From NCBI RefSeq assembly GCF_029761915.1, contig NZ_CP121695.1, positions 8,647,501 through 8,711,500 of the forward strand: a stretch of DNA of 64,000 bases, in the 5' to 3' direction. Below are positions 1 to 9,299 of this stretch, one piece after another (within the stretch, counting starts at the first letter, position 1; each line of letters opens with the position of its first letter). The notes beneath the pieces were generated by a model. The model searched no databases. It was not told where the DNA came from and worked only from the letters and a program-made list of their open reading frames with translations. Made by a program: the position numbers and the translations under genes. Origin of the DNA: Bradyrhizobium sp. CB1650. Its GTDB lineage: Bacteria; Pseudomonadota; Alphaproteobacteria; Rhizobiales; Xanthobacteraceae.

Positions 1-6
1 ATAGGC

Positions 7-393
7 TCATTTGGAATCCCAATTGTCGCGGATCCAGCGCGTGAGGCTCTGCTCGCTGACTTCGCCGGCGGCGAGTGAGAGAATGATGGCTGCCGCCTCC
101 GCCTCAGGCACGACGAAGTCGATACCGTTCACGCCGAGAAACGTATACAGCGCCAGCAGCGACGTGCGCTTGTTGCCATCGACGAAAGGATGGTTGCGCG
201 CAATGCCGAAAGCATAGGCCGCCGCCAATTCAGCAAGTTCAGCGCTCTCGTATGACCATTTGTTCTTCGGGCGGTCGAGTGCGGAGTCGAGCATACCTTC
301 ATCGCGCAAGCCACTTGCTCCCCCATGGATCGCAAGCTGCTCGTCGTGAATCGCGATGATCATCCGGCGCGTCAGCCAGAACGGCTCGCTCAC
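7..393 (-). CDS. doc: Doc/Fic-family toxin of a toxin-antitoxin pair
   Basis: A 128-residue protein with the Fic-fold core motif HPFVDGNKRT near residue 68, which is the Doc (death-on-curing) variant of HxFx(D/N)GNKR. Doc proteins phosphorylate EF-Tu and stop translation; a Fic-type AMP transfer cannot be excluded without the full active site. The start is GTG and overlaps the antitoxin stop by four bases (GTGA), so translation is probably coupled. The length is normal for Doc and all catalytic motif residues are present, so the toxin looks intact. The stop codon lies just inside the window edge. Confidence 0.9.
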   Translation of the reverse strand: MSEPFWLTRRMIIAIHDEQLAIHGGASGLRDEGMLDSALDRPKNKWSYESAELAELAAAYAFGIARNHPFVDGNKRTSLLALYTFLGVNGIDFVVPEAEAAAIILSLAAGEVSEQSLTRWIRDNWDSK

Positions 394-656
394 TTGGCAA
401 GTTCGGCGAGCGCGTTGTGATAACGCTTCATGCCTCGCCGCGCGACTTCCATTGCTTTTTCGAAATCGGGATCATACGGAGTGAGCACGAGTCCGCCACC
501 CGATTGCTCAACCGGAAACAGCTTGTCGCCCTCCTTGAGATTCAGACGGGCGGCCAATTCCTTCGGCAAGATGACGCCGATGGAATTGCCGATCTTACGC
601 ACCTGAAGGACCGTGGAGTCGCCCTTCAGGTCTTTGGAGCTAGAATTTTCATTCAT
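390..656 (-). CDS. AbrB/MazE-type antitoxin
   Basis: An 88-residue protein with a SpoVT/AbrB-like swapped-hairpin DNA-binding segment (VRKIGNSIGVILPKELAARL, residues about 20-39), typical of MazE and of the antitoxins that pair with Doc. The C-terminal part should neutralise the toxin encoded immediately downstream. I chose the ATG at 656 rather than an upstream in-frame start at 686, because the upstream codons lie inside the perfect dyad at 667-684, which is better explained as the operator. Gene order antitoxin then toxin with a 4-bp overlap is the usual conditional-cooperativity arrangement. Confidence 0.9.
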   Translation of the reverse strand: MNENSSSKDLKGDSTVLQVRKIGNSIGVILPKELAARLNLKEGDKLFPVEQSGGGLVLTPYDPDFEKAMEVARRGMKRYHNALAELAK

Positions 657-666
657 GGCGCACCTC

Positions 667-684
667 GTTATACATCTGTATAAC
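667..684. promoter_or_regulatory. Perfect dyad operator of the toxin-antitoxin operon
   Basis: GTTATACA-TC-TGTATAAC is an 8-bp perfect inverted repeat with a 2-bp centre, 10 nt upstream of the antitoxin start. Both arms contain a TATAC/TATAAC stretch that could also serve as a -10 element, so binding of the antitoxin would block the promoter directly. The function is inferred from position and symmetry. Confidence 0.7.
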
Positions 685-751
685 ATCGAACCCGACGTCG
701 TTCAACAAATGTTTTACGCCAGATTTGCCTACAAATGAGGCACCCTCGCCC

Positions 752-2632
752 TCAGCCCATCGCCTCCAGCTCGTCGATCATGCCGGCGATGACCGAGAGC
801 CCGCCGTCCCAGAATTTCGGGTCCTTGGCGTCCAGCCCAAACGGGCGCAGCAGCTCGGAATAATGCTTGGTGCCGCCGGCGGCGAGCATGTCGAGATAGC
901 GCTCGGCAAAGCCCTCGGCGGCGTTCTCGTAGACGGCGTAGAGCGAGTTCACGAGACAATCGCCGAACGCATAGGCATAGACATAGAACGGCGAGTGGAT
1001 GAAATGCGGGATGTACATCCAGTAGTTCTCATAGCCCGCCTTGATCTCGATCGCCGGTCCGAGGCTCTCGCCCTGCACCGACAGCCAGATCTCGCCAAGC
1101 CGCGTCGCGGTGAGCTCGCCGTTCTTGCGTTCGGTGTGGACCGCGCGCTCGAACGAATAGAACGCGATCTGCCGGACCACCGTGTTGATCATGTCCTCGA
1201 CCTTGCCGGCGAGCATCGCCTGGCGCTGCTTCGCGCTCCTGGTCTGTGCGAGCAGGCGCTTGAACGTCAGCATTTCCCCGAACACGCTTGCGGTTTCCGC
1301 GAGCGTCAACGGCGTCGGCGCCATCAGCGCGCCGTTCTTGGCCGCCAGCACCTGGTGCACGCCGTGGCCGAGCTCGTGCGCGAGCGTCATCACGTCGCGC
1401 GGCTTGCCCTGGTAGTTCATCAGCACGTATGGGTGCGCCGACGGCGTGGTCGGATGTGAGAAGGCGCCGGGCGCCTTGCCCGGACGCACCGGCGCATCGA
1501 TCCAGCGGTCGGTGAAGAAGCGCTCGGCGATCTCGGCCATTGTCGGCGAGAAGCCGCGATAGGCGGTCAGCACCATGTTCCTCGCGTCCGGCCAGGTGAT
1601 GGTGTCGGTCGCGGCAAAGGGCAGCGGCGCATTGCGATCCCAATAGGCGAGCCGCTTCTTCTTGAACCAGCGCGCCTTCAGCGCGTAGTAGCGATGCGAC
1701 AGCCTCGGGTAGGCCGCACGCACGGAGGTGACCAGCGCATCCACCACCTCGCGCTCGACGCGGTTGTTCAAGTGCCGGGAATCCGCGACGTCCTGGAAGC
1801 CGCGCCAGCGGTCGGAGATGTCCTTGTCCTTGGCGAGCGTGTTGGTGATCAGCGCAAAAGTGCGCTCATTGGCCTTGAAGGTCTTGGCCAGCGCTTCGGC
1901 GGCAGTCTTGCGCTTTAAGCCGTCGCGGTCCTGCAACAGGTTCAGCGTCGGCTCGATCGCGAGCTCCTTGGCGCCGACCTTGAAGCGCAGGCCCGAGATG
2001 GTTTGGTCGAACAGCCTGTTCCAGGCGGAGTAACCGGTCTGCGCCTTCTCCAGGAAGAGCTGCTCCAGCTTGTCCTCGAGCTGATACGGCTTCTCCTTGC
2101 GCAGGTCCTCGATCCAGGGACGGTAATGTGCGAGCTCGGCGGCTCGCATCGCGCGGGTCAAAAGATCGTCATCGATGCGGTTGAGCTCGAGCGCGAAGAA
2201 CAACAGATGCGTGGACGCCGCCGTCAGCCGTTCGGAGACGTCGCCGTAAAACTTTGAAATCTTGGGATCAACGCTGTCGCCGGCGTGGACGAGACCGGCG
2301 TAGGAGCCGAGACGGCCGGCGAGATCGTCGATCGCCTCATAGCGTCGCACGGCCTCGGCGAGCCATTTTCCGCCATCTTCGTTTGCTGTCCCTGTCGCGA
2401 GCTTGCCCTTGTAGTCGGTCTCAAACGCGACGCAATCGGCATCCATCTTCTCGAGATCACGCACCACTTCCGGCGCGTCGATCCCGGCATAGAGATCGGC
2501 GAGGTTCCACTCCGGAAGCTTGCCGGTTTTGCTCGCCGGCTTTGCGGAGGACTTTGCTTTGGCGGCGTTTTTTTTGGTGTTCGGCTTGCGGAGAGCGGAC
2601 GTGCTAAGAGCGGACTTGGAGCGCGAAGTCAT
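752..2632 (-). CDS. pepF: Oligoendopeptidase F (M3B zinc metallopeptidase)
   Basis: A 626-residue cytoplasmic peptidase of the M3 family. The zinc motif HELGH is at residues 419-423 and the third ligand Glu is at about 446 in LAETASVFGE. The PepF/oligoendopeptidase N-terminal domain (roughly residues 130-330) precedes the M3 catalytic domain. The family cleaves short peptides of about 7-17 residues. The first 35 residues are Lys/Ala/Ser-rich and look disordered, an extension often seen in Bradyrhizobiaceae homologues. It is a monocistronic gene on the minus strand with a divergent neighbour at 2757. Confidence 0.93.
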   Translation of the reverse strand: MTSRSKSALSTSALRKPNTKKNAAKAKSSAKPASKTGKLPEWNLADLYAGIDAPEVVRDLEKMDADCVAFETDYKGKLATGTANEDGGKWLAEAVRRYEAIDDLAGRLGSYAGLVHAGDSVDPKISKFYGDVSERLTAASTHLLFFALELNRIDDDLLTRAMRAAELAHYRPWIEDLRKEKPYQLEDKLEQLFLEKAQTGYSAWNRLFDQTISGLRFKVGAKELAIEPTLNLLQDRDGLKRKTAAEALAKTFKANERTFALITNTLAKDKDISDRWRGFQDVADSRHLNNRVEREVVDALVTSVRAAYPRLSHRYYALKARWFKKKRLAYWDRNAPLPFAATDTITWPDARNMVLTAYRGFSPTMAEIAERFFTDRWIDAPVRPGKAPGAFSHPTTPSAHPYVLMNYQGKPRDVMTLAHELGHGVHQVLAAKNGALMAPTPLTLAETASVFGEMLTFKRLLAQTRSAKQRQAMLAGKVEDMINTVVRQIAFYSFERAVHTERKNGELTATRLGEIWLSVQGESLGPAIEIKAGYENYWMYIPHFIHSPFYVYAYAFGDCLVNSLYAVYENAAEGFAERYLDMLAAGGTKHYSELLRPFGLDAKDPKFWDGGLSVIAGMIDELEAMG

Positions 2633-2756
2633 TGTGCTGGAAACCCGTGTTCAACGATCGCAGAGAGCGGGATCATCAAGGTTTAAGAGTGCGTTAATCG
2701 GCTTCGGCCAGAGTGACCCGATTCGAGACAGATAGTAGTAGCGTGCGGGGAACACC

Positions 2757-4253
2757 ATGGCTGCCAGTATTTTGATCGCCGACGACGATGCCGTAGCGCG
2801 CCGTCTGGTCGAGAACATGGTGCAGAAATGCGGCTATGAGACGGTCGTCGTGGACTCCGGCGATGCCGCAATCGCCGCGCTCACCGCGCCCGACGCACCG
2901 GCCATCGATGCCATCATCCTCGATCTCGTGATGCCCGGGCTCGATGGCATGGGGGTGCTGGCCAGGATCCGCGAGGCGGGGCTCAACGTACCCGTGATCG
3001 TGCAGACCGCCCATGGCGGCATCGACAACGTGATTTCTGCGATGCGCGCAGGCGCAGCCGATTTCGTGGTCAAGCCGGTCGGCATGGAGCGGCTCCAGGT
3101 TTCCCTGCGCAACGCGCTCAATACCTCCGCGCTCAAGGGCGAATTGCAGCGCATCCGCCACAGCCGCGAGGGGCGGTTGACCTTCTCCGACATCGTCACG
3201 CGCGCCGAGGCGATGACGCCGGTGATGCGGGCCGCGCAGAAGGCGGCGGGCTCCTCGATCCCTGTGCTGATCGAAGGCGAGTCCGGCGTCGGCAAGGAGA
3301 TGTTCGCGCGTGCCATCCATGGCAGCGGCGAGCGCAAGGCGAAGCCATTCGTTGCAGTCAATTGCGGCGCGATTCCCGACAATCTCGTCGAATCGATCCT
3401 GTTCGGTCACGAGAAGGGCGCCTTCACCGGCGCGACCGAACGGCACATGGGCAAGTTCGTCGAGGCCCATGGCGGCACCCTGTTTCTGGACGAGGTCAGC
3501 GAGTTACCGCTGACCGCGCAGGTCAAGCTGCTGCGCGCGCTACAGGAAGGTGCCGTAGAGGCGGTTGGCGGCCGCAAGCCCGTCAAGGTCGATGTCCGCA
3601 TCATCTCCGCGACCAACCGCAAGCTTCTGGAGCGGGTGAAGCAGGGCCATTTCCGCGAGGACCTGTTCTATCGCCTGCATGTGCTGCCGCTGACGATCCC
3701 GGCGCTGCGCGCGCGGCGCGAGGACATCCCGCATCTGCTTCGGCATTTCCTGGCGCGGTTTGCCGCCGAGGAGAACCGCTCGATCGCCGGCATCAGCGGC
3801 GAGGCGGTGGCGCAGCTGGCGCAGCTCGACTGGCCCGGCAACATTCGCCAGCTCGAGAACGCCGTCTATCGCGCGGTGGTGATGAGCGAGGGCGACCAGC
3901 TCGGGCTCGGCGATTTCCCGCTGCTCAGCTCGCATCCGCATCAGGGGACGGACATTCCGACTGCACCGCTGATGCTTGAGCCGATCGTGGCGCCGACGAT
4001 CGTGTCGGGTAACGAAATACCGATTGCCCCCCTGCCCTCGGCAGGAAGTCTCGCCATGCTGACCTCGACCGGCGATGTGCGGCCGCTGGAGGACATGGAG
4101 AACGAGATCATTCGATTCGCGATCTCGCACTACCGCGGACAGATGTCAGAGGTGGCCCGACGCCTCAAAATCGGCCGCTCCACGCTCTACCGCAAACTCG
4201 ACGAAGCCGGCGTGAACGGACATGGCGGGAAAAGCGGTGAGGAGACGCACTAA
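2757..4253 (+). CDS. NtrC-family sigma-54-dependent response regulator
   Basis: A 498-residue three-domain activator. The N-terminal receiver has its phospho-acceptor Asp56 in ILDLVMP and the conserved Lys in VVKP (about 106). The AAA+ domain has Walker A GESGVGKE (174-181), the sigma-54-contacting GAFTGA loop (221-226) and Walker B LFLDE (242-246). A Fis-type helix-turn-helix (EVARRLKIGRSTLYRKL) lies at the C terminus. All motifs needed to open sigma-54 promoters are intact. There is no histidine kinase next to it, so it is an orphan regulator and its signal cannot be read from this window. Confidence 0.93.
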   Translation: MAASILIADDDAVARRLVENMVQKCGYETVVVDSGDAAIAALTAPDAPAIDAIILDLVMPGLDGMGVLARIREAGLNVPVIVQTAHGGIDNVISAMRAGAADFVVKPVGMERLQVSLRNALNTSALKGELQRIRHSREGRLTFSDIVTRAEAMTPVMRAAQKAAGSSIPVLIEGESGVGKEMFARAIHGSGERKAKPFVAVNCGAIPDNLVESILFGHEKGAFTGATERHMGKFVEAHGGTLFLDEVSELPLTAQVKLLRALQEGAVEAVGGRKPVKVDVRIISATNRKLLERVKQGHFREDLFYRLHVLPLTIPALRARREDIPHLLRHFLARFAAEENRSIAGISGEAVAQLAQLDWPGNIRQLENAVYRAVVMSEGDQLGLGDFPLLSSHPHQGTDIPTAPLMLEPIVAPTIVSGNEIPIAPLPSAGSLAMLTSTGDVRPLEDMENEIIRFAISHYRGQMSEVARRLKIGRSTLYRKLDEAGVNGHGGKSGEETH

Positions 4254-4598
4254 GCCGCGCTGTGAACGGCGGTTTGCCCGACGCTTCGAGCTGGCCGCAA
4301 GCCCTTTGGTTTACGGCATTTTCGACTGCGACGTGAACCGTGACTTGGAAGTGACAGACACAGGGAAAAGCGCGTGGCAGAAGCGCACAATCCGTTGCAA
4401 AGAGGCTTCCTTGAAGTCAGTTTGTCGTGAGTTGTCCCGGGCAGCGCTGGCTGCAAAAACGGGGCCTGTATATCGTCGGCGTATGAATCGTTGCGTGCAG
4501 GCGTGCAACTTTCGAGAGGCCGGCACGGTTAGCCGAAGCTCATAAGACGATAACGAAGCTGTTCCACGAGGGGCAGTTCACCCGAGGGGTGCGACACA
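4254..4598. other. Intergenic region, no gene recognised
   Basis: These 345 bases separate the sigma-54 activator from the L,D-transpeptidase gene. Short open frames exist on both strands but have no family resemblance or good ribosome-binding site. It presumably holds the promoter of the downstream gene; I see no clear terminator, tRNA or riboswitch. Confidence 0.5.
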
Positions 4599-6845
4599 AT
4601 GCTTGACTGCTTGAACCACCGTCGAGGCTTTGACCGCGTGCTGATGACGGTCGCGGCAACCTTCCTCACGGTGTCGGCCACTTCGGCGCTGGCACAGGAC
4701 CAGGCGCGCAGCAGCGCCGCCGAGCTCGCGATCGAAGCCGCGATCCCGCGCCCGGAGCCCGCGAACGTCCCGCCGCCTACTGCAGCCGACATCAAGCTCG
4801 ACACCACGGCAACGGTTCAGGACCCCGCCAAGGAAGCTGCAAAGGAAGCTGCAAAGGAGCCCATCAAGACCGAGGCCGCCGCCCCTGCTGCGGAGAAGGT
4901 CGAGACCAAGCCCTCCGACGTCGCCACCACGCCCGCAGTCGACGCGCCGAAGAGCGAAACGGCCAAGACGGAGCCAGCGCAGACCGAGCCCGCGAAGGCC
5001 GGCACCGCAACCGCCGCTCCCGCGGCACCTGCAGCCGCAGCAGCGACACCGGTCGAACCGCCGAAGGACGTCGCCAAGGAGCCGGCCGCCGAGCCCGTGA
5101 AGGCCGCGAGCAACGTGCCCGCCGCCGACCAGCCGGTCGCCGACAAGCTCAAGGACATGATCGGTGCCAGGAGCTCGCGTTATTTCGATCGCAAGAACGA
5201 GCGCGCCGCCGTCGAGAAGTTCTACGGCGCACGCGAGTTCGCGCCGGTCTGGACGCAAGCGGGCGGCTTGACCGCCGCGGGGAAGGGCGTGATCGCGCGG
5301 CTGAAGGATGCAGCTTCCGACGGCCTCAATCCCGCCGATTATCCGGTGCCGGATTTCGCCGCCGCGACGACGCCCGATGCGCTTGCCGAGGCCGAGCTCA
5401 AGCTCACCGCCAGCATGCTCGACTATGCGCGTCAGGCGCAGAGCGGCCGGATGCACTGGTCGCAGGTCAGCGCCGACATCCTCTATCCCGAGCATCCGGT
5501 CGATCCGAACGAGGTGCTGACCAAGGTCACGACCGCGACTGATGCGTCCGCGACGCTGGACAGCTACAACCCACCGCAGAAGCTCTACAAGGAGCTGAAG
5601 GCGAAGCTCGCGCAGCTCCGCGGCCAGGGCGAAGGCCCGGTGATCGAGATCGCTGAGGGCCCCACGCTGAAATACACCCCGGCCCGCGGCAAGAAGCAGG
5701 CCGAGGTCGTGGTGGAAGATCCGCGCGTCCCGCAGCTCCGCGCCAAGCTCGGCATTACCGAGAACGCCAACGATACCCGCTACGACGCGGCGGTTGCCGA
5801 AGCCGTGCGCAAGTTCCAGGATGGCGCCGAGCTCAAGGCCACTGGCATCCTCGACGACAGGACGGTCAAGGCGCTGAACAGCCCGAAGCGCGACAAGCAG
5901 ATCGACACGGTGCTGGTGAACATGGAGCGCTGGCGCTGGCTGCCGCGCGACCTCGGCGCCCCCTCGCTCGGCGATGCCTATGTCATCCTCAACATCCCCG
6001 ACTACACGCTGAAGGTGATGCAGCGCGGCCAGCCGATCTGGACCACGCGTGTCGTCACCGGCAAGCCGGGCACGCACGCGACCCCGCTGCTCAGCGAGAC
6101 GATGAAGTACATCACGGTCAACCCGACCTGGAACGTGCCGCCGTCGATCGTCTACAACGAATACCTGCCGGCGCTGCAGCAGGACCCGACCGTGCTCCAG
6201 CGCATGGGCCTGCGCCTCGAGCAGAACCGCGACGGCTCCGTGCACATCTCGCAGCCGCCCGGTGAAGCCAACGCGCTCGGCCGCGTGCGCTTCAACTTCC
6301 CGAACAAGTTCCTGGTCTATCAGCACGACACGCCGGACAAGTACCTGTTCGCCAAGGAGGAGCGCGCCTTCAGCCACGGCTGCATGCGCGTGCAGAATCC
6401 GGATCAGTACGCTTCCGTGCTGCTCAACATCACGATGCCGAACGAGCACTACACGCCGGAGCGCATCCGCAGCATGTACGGCTCGAGCGAGATCGACCTG
6501 AAATTCCCGACGCCGATCCCGGTCAACATCACCTACCAGACCGCGTTCGTGGATGACGCCGGCAAGCTGCAACTGCGCAGGGACGTGTATGGCCGCGATG
6601 CGACCATGATCAACATCCTGAAGAACGGTCGCGGCAAGGACCTCGAGACCGTGGTCGCACATTCTCAGCCGAGCTATTCGCGCCCGGCGGCGACGCTGCC
6701 GTCCGGCGTGGCGATCGCCAACAATGGCGGCGGCTTTGGCGGCTTCTCCTCATCAGGCCCCTCGTTCTTCGAGCGGCTGTTCGGGGCGCCGACCCCGCCG
6801 CCGGCTCCGGTCGGCCGCAGGTCGCAGCGGGTATTTACCCGCTGA
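4599..6845 (+). CDS. YcbB-like L,D-transpeptidase
   Basis: A 748-residue exported protein predicted to make 3-3 cross-links in peptidoglycan. A signal peptide ends near ALAQ (residue 34). Residues about 35-185 are an Ala/Pro/Lys/Glu low-complexity segment with repeated KEAAKEA-like units, probably a flexible spacer. A peptidoglycan-binding region follows, including the PGBD-like DARYDAAV...VRKFQ stretch. The YkuD catalytic domain carries SHGCMRVQ, with catalytic Cys595 and His593. The length exceeds the usual 550-620 of YcbB because of the N-terminal spacer. A DUF882 cell-wall protein lies downstream on the same strand. Confidence 0.93.
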   Translation: MLDCLNHRRGFDRVLMTVAATFLTVSATSALAQDQARSSAAELAIEAAIPRPEPANVPPPTAADIKLDTTATVQDPAKEAAKEAAKEPIKTEAAAPAAEKVETKPSDVATTPAVDAPKSETAKTEPAQTEPAKAGTATAAPAAPAAAAATPVEPPKDVAKEPAAEPVKAASNVPAADQPVADKLKDMIGARSSRYFDRKNERAAVEKFYGAREFAPVWTQAGGLTAAGKGVIARLKDAASDGLNPADYPVPDFAAATTPDALAEAELKLTASMLDYARQAQSGRMHWSQVSADILYPEHPVDPNEVLTKVTTATDASATLDSYNPPQKLYKELKAKLAQLRGQGEGPVIEIAEGPTLKYTPARGKKQAEVVVEDPRVPQLRAKLGITENANDTRYDAAVAEAVRKFQDGAELKATGILDDRTVKALNSPKRDKQIDTVLVNMERWRWLPRDLGAPSLGDAYVILNIPDYTLKVMQRGQPIWTTRVVTGKPGTHATPLLSETMKYITVNPTWNVPPSIVYNEYLPALQQDPTVLQRMGLRLEQNRDGSVHISQPPGEANALGRVRFNFPNKFLVYQHDTPDKYLFAKEERAFSHGCMRVQNPDQYASVLLNITMPNEHYTPERIRSMYGSSEIDLKFPTPIPVNITYQTAFVDDAGKLQLRRDVYGRDATMINILKNGRGKDLETVVAHSQPSYSRPAATLPSGVAIANNGGGFGGFSSSGPSFFERLFGAPTPPPAPVGRRSQRVFTR

Positions 6846-6890
6846 GCCCGTCCTCAGCCGCTCATTCTCTCGGATTTTTGCAACCGAATC

Positions 6891-6919
6891 AGCGATCCCG
6901 TCCCCTGGTCGGGATCGCT
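6891..6919 (+). terminator. Hairpin after the L,D-transpeptidase gene
   Basis: AGCGATCCCG and CGGGATCGCT form a 10-bp perfect stem with a 9-nt loop, 45 nt past the stop codon. Only a weak T tract follows, so it may be a poor intrinsic terminator or an mRNA-stabilising stem. Confidence 0.55.
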
Positions 6920-7127
6920 TAACGTTAACCATTCCCCCACCCCCGGGCCGGTCAGCCGGCGTTTTTTCGCCACAGTCAACCGCTTAGGTTCGTGTTCTGA
7001 CTTGGGGGCGGGAAGGTATACCTCGAATTAACCTTCTCGCTTTAAGAAAGCGTTCATCCTCTTTCGCGCGCTAGCGGGGTTGGCGGGAGAGTCCATTTGA
7101 ACGCTCGTCGACTGGGTGGGCTCATAC

Positions 7128-8738
7128 GTGCTGACTGGTTTCGCACGCAAAATTTCTGCGGTGTCGTTGTCCCATGCGGGAGTGAAGGCCGGATCCAGGT
7201 TCGGCCTTGCCTCGCTGCTGCTGCTTGCCGCCGCCGGATCGGTTCATGACGCGGCGGCGCTGAACGAGACCCGCACGCTCTCCTTCCACCACACCCATTC
7301 CGGCGAAGATCTCACCGTCACCTTCAAGCGTGACGGACGCTATGACGAAGCCGCGCTGAAGCAGCTCAATCACTTCCTGCGCGACTGGCGCACCCAGGAC
7401 GAGACGGTCATGGACCGTCACCTCTTCGACATCCTCTGGGAAGTCTATCGCGACGTCGACGCCAAGCAGCCAATCCAGATCATCTCCTCCTATCGCTCCC
7501 CTGCCACCAACGCCATGCTCCGCCGCCGCTCTTCTGGCGTCGCGCGCTTCAGCCAGCACATGCTGGGACATGCGATGGACTTCTACATTCCGGGCGTGCC
7601 GCTGGAGCAGATCCGCTTTGCCGGCCTGCGCCTGCAGCGCGGCGGCGTGGGCTTCTACCCGACCTCCGGCTCGCCCTTCGTGCATCTCGACACCGGCAGC
7701 ATCCGGCACTGGCCGCGCATGACGCATGATCAGCTCGCGCGCGTCTTCCCGGACGGTCGCACGGTCCACGTTCCGACCGACGGCACGCCTCTGAAGGGTT
7801 ATGAGCTCGCGAAGGCCGACATCGAGCGGCGCGGCAATGGCGACGACGCCGCGACCGGCGGCAAGTTGAATTTCTTTGCTGCCCTGTTCAGGGGCAAGTC
7901 GGCTCCCAGCAGCAGCGAAGAGGATGACGAAGGCGCGTCCGCCGCGAGCGCGAAGCCGGCGGCCCCGACCGTGCTCGCCGCCGCGAAGCCGGCCGATCCG
8001 GTGCCGACGCCTCGCGCCAAGCCGCAAGCCGCCGCCACGCTCCAGCTCGCCTCGGCCGATGTGCAGATCGTTGCGCCGGCCAAGCCGAAGCCGGCCCATG
8101 TCGCCGACAAGCCGGCTGACGCCAAGCCGACTGACAAGCCGGAGACGCCGGCCGATATCATCAATGCCCGCGGCTTCTGGGACACGCCGGCGACGCCGCA
8201 GCAGGCGACGCCAGCCCAGGTCGCCGCGCTGAAGGCACGCCAGGCGCTCGCCGCCGCCACCGATCCGCAGCCGACCGCGAGCGTCGCCGCATCCGCCTAT
8301 GAGGCGCTCGCCTACGCGCCGGCCGCCGCCGCCCCGATTGACCACGCCAAGGTCGTCGCCGCCTCGGCACCGATCCCGCGCGCGGGCCGCCCGACCTCCC
8401 GCAACCTCGCACAGGCCACCGAAATCAACACGGTTGTGGCCAAGGGTTCCCAGGGCGCGATCGCGACCTCGGCCCGTCTCTCGGCCGCCAAGGGCGAGAG
8501 CCTCTGGCTCAAGATTGTGATGTTGTCGCCAAGCGCGAGCCGCGCGATGTCGGTCACGCTGATGGGCGAGATCGACATGGCCGCGATGCGTGCCTACTTC
8601 GTCAAGCCCCAGGCCGTGATCGCGATGGGCTTCGTCGACGATCCGATGCAGGGCATGTCCTGCGACAGTTTTTCGGGCACCGCGACGGCGAAGCTCGAGA
8701 TGATGTCTTTCGTCATGCGCACGGCCGCGCTGCGCTAA
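7128..8738 (+). CDS. DUF882 (M15-like) secreted cell-wall protein
   Basis: An approximately 536-residue protein with an N-terminal export signal ending near the DAAAL stretch. It is followed by a DUF882/YcbK-like domain (about residues 45-215), a relative of M15 peptidases, with conserved blocks SSYRSPATNAMLRRRSSGVA, QHMLGHAMDFYIPG and GGVGFYPTSGSPFVHLD that supply the zinc-ligand-like His and Asp residues. Residues about 225-430 are Ala/Pro/Lys-rich, and a short ordered C-terminal domain with one 'MQGMSCDSF' Cys block ends the protein. GTG at 7128 is preferred because GGGTGGG lies 8 nt upstream; GTG at 7116 is the alternative. Confidence 0.85.
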   Translation: MLTGFARKISAVSLSHAGVKAGSRFGLASLLLLAAAGSVHDAAALNETRTLSFHHTHSGEDLTVTFKRDGRYDEAALKQLNHFLRDWRTQDETVMDRHLFDILWEVYRDVDAKQPIQIISSYRSPATNAMLRRRSSGVARFSQHMLGHAMDFYIPGVPLEQIRFAGLRLQRGGVGFYPTSGSPFVHLDTGSIRHWPRMTHDQLARVFPDGRTVHVPTDGTPLKGYELAKADIERRGNGDDAATGGKLNFFAALFRGKSAPSSSEEDDEGASAASAKPAAPTVLAAAKPADPVPTPRAKPQAAATLQLASADVQIVAPAKPKPAHVADKPADAKPTDKPETPADIINARGFWDTPATPQQATPAQVAALKARQALAAATDPQPTASVAASAYEALAYAPAAAAPIDHAKVVAASAPIPRAGRPTSRNLAQATEINTVVAKGSQGAIATSARLSAAKGESLWLKIVMLSPSASRAMSVTLMGEIDMAAMRAYFVKPQAVIAMGFVDDPMQGMSCDSFSGTATAKLEMMSFVMRTAALR

Positions 8739-8773
8739 GGCGGCGGTGTCTTGCTCTATGCAAAATCTCCGGC

Positions 8774-8800
8774 GTCGTCCTGGCGAAAAGCCAAGACGAC
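8774..8800. repeat. Short palindromic intergenic repeat
   Basis: GTCGTCCTGGC and GCCAAGACGAC pair with one mismatch around a GAAAA loop between two convergent genes (DUF882 and gapR). The 'CGTCGTCCTGGCGAAAGCC' type of sequence recurs between genes in Bradyrhizobium. It may also act as a bidirectional terminator. Confidence 0.55.
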
Positions 8801-8811
8801 AGCAATGGCCA

Positions 8812-9084
8812 TTAGAGCATCCCCAGCGCCTGCATGTAGGTCTCGAGGATCGTCTCGGCCTCGGCACGCTCGTTGGGATCCTGCTTGCGCAGGCGCACGA
8901 TGGCGCGCAACGCCTTCACGTCGAACCCGTTGCCCTTGCTCTCGGCGTAGACGTCGCGGATATCGTCGGAGATCGCCTTCTTCTCTTCCTCCAGCCGCTC
9001 GATGCGCTCGATGATGGATTTGAGCTGGTCCTTGGCAAATTTCGTCGCGGGTTCGTCGTCGCGGACGGCGGCGGAGGTGGCCAT
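8812..9084 (-). CDS. gapR: GapR (DUF2312) nucleoid-associated protein
   Basis: A 90-residue protein matching the DUF2312 family almost end to end: a coiled-coil N-terminal half with the [18 protein letters not shown] block, then [20 protein letters not shown] and the C-terminal LETYMQALG. In Caulobacter, GapR forms a clamp around overtwisted DNA ahead of replication and transcription forks and stimulates type II topoisomerases. The gene is short, intact and monocistronic. Confidence in the family is high; the physiological role here is by homology. Confidence 0.93.
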   Translation of the reverse strand: MATSAAVRDDEPATKFAKDQLKSIIERIERLEEEKKAISDDIRDVYAESKGNGFDVKALRAIVRLRKQDPNERAEAETILETYMQALGML

Positions 9085-9299
9085 CTTGTACTCCCAATAG
9101 AACTGGCAAACCGAGGTGACGCCGGCATCGTCACCGCGCGTGCTGCTTGACCCTTAGGGGTGGCAGCCGTTGCGTTCAAGGCAACAACACAATCGTCCAC
9201 AGCGCGCCCACACCTTCCTGCGGGCGGACAAAGAAAGCTGTTGTGCTGCGCGACTCAGGCCCACACAGCCGAGATGGACACGCTGACGCCTGGACGGGT

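Noticed and set aside
4578..6662. A 694-codon open frame on the minus strand across the L,D-transpeptidase gene
   Set aside because: It is the antisense of a clear YkuD-domain gene; the translation is His/Arg/Leu-rich without family motifs. High-GC codon bias opens such frames. The same holds for the long antisense frames at 7122-8867 and 10419-11909.
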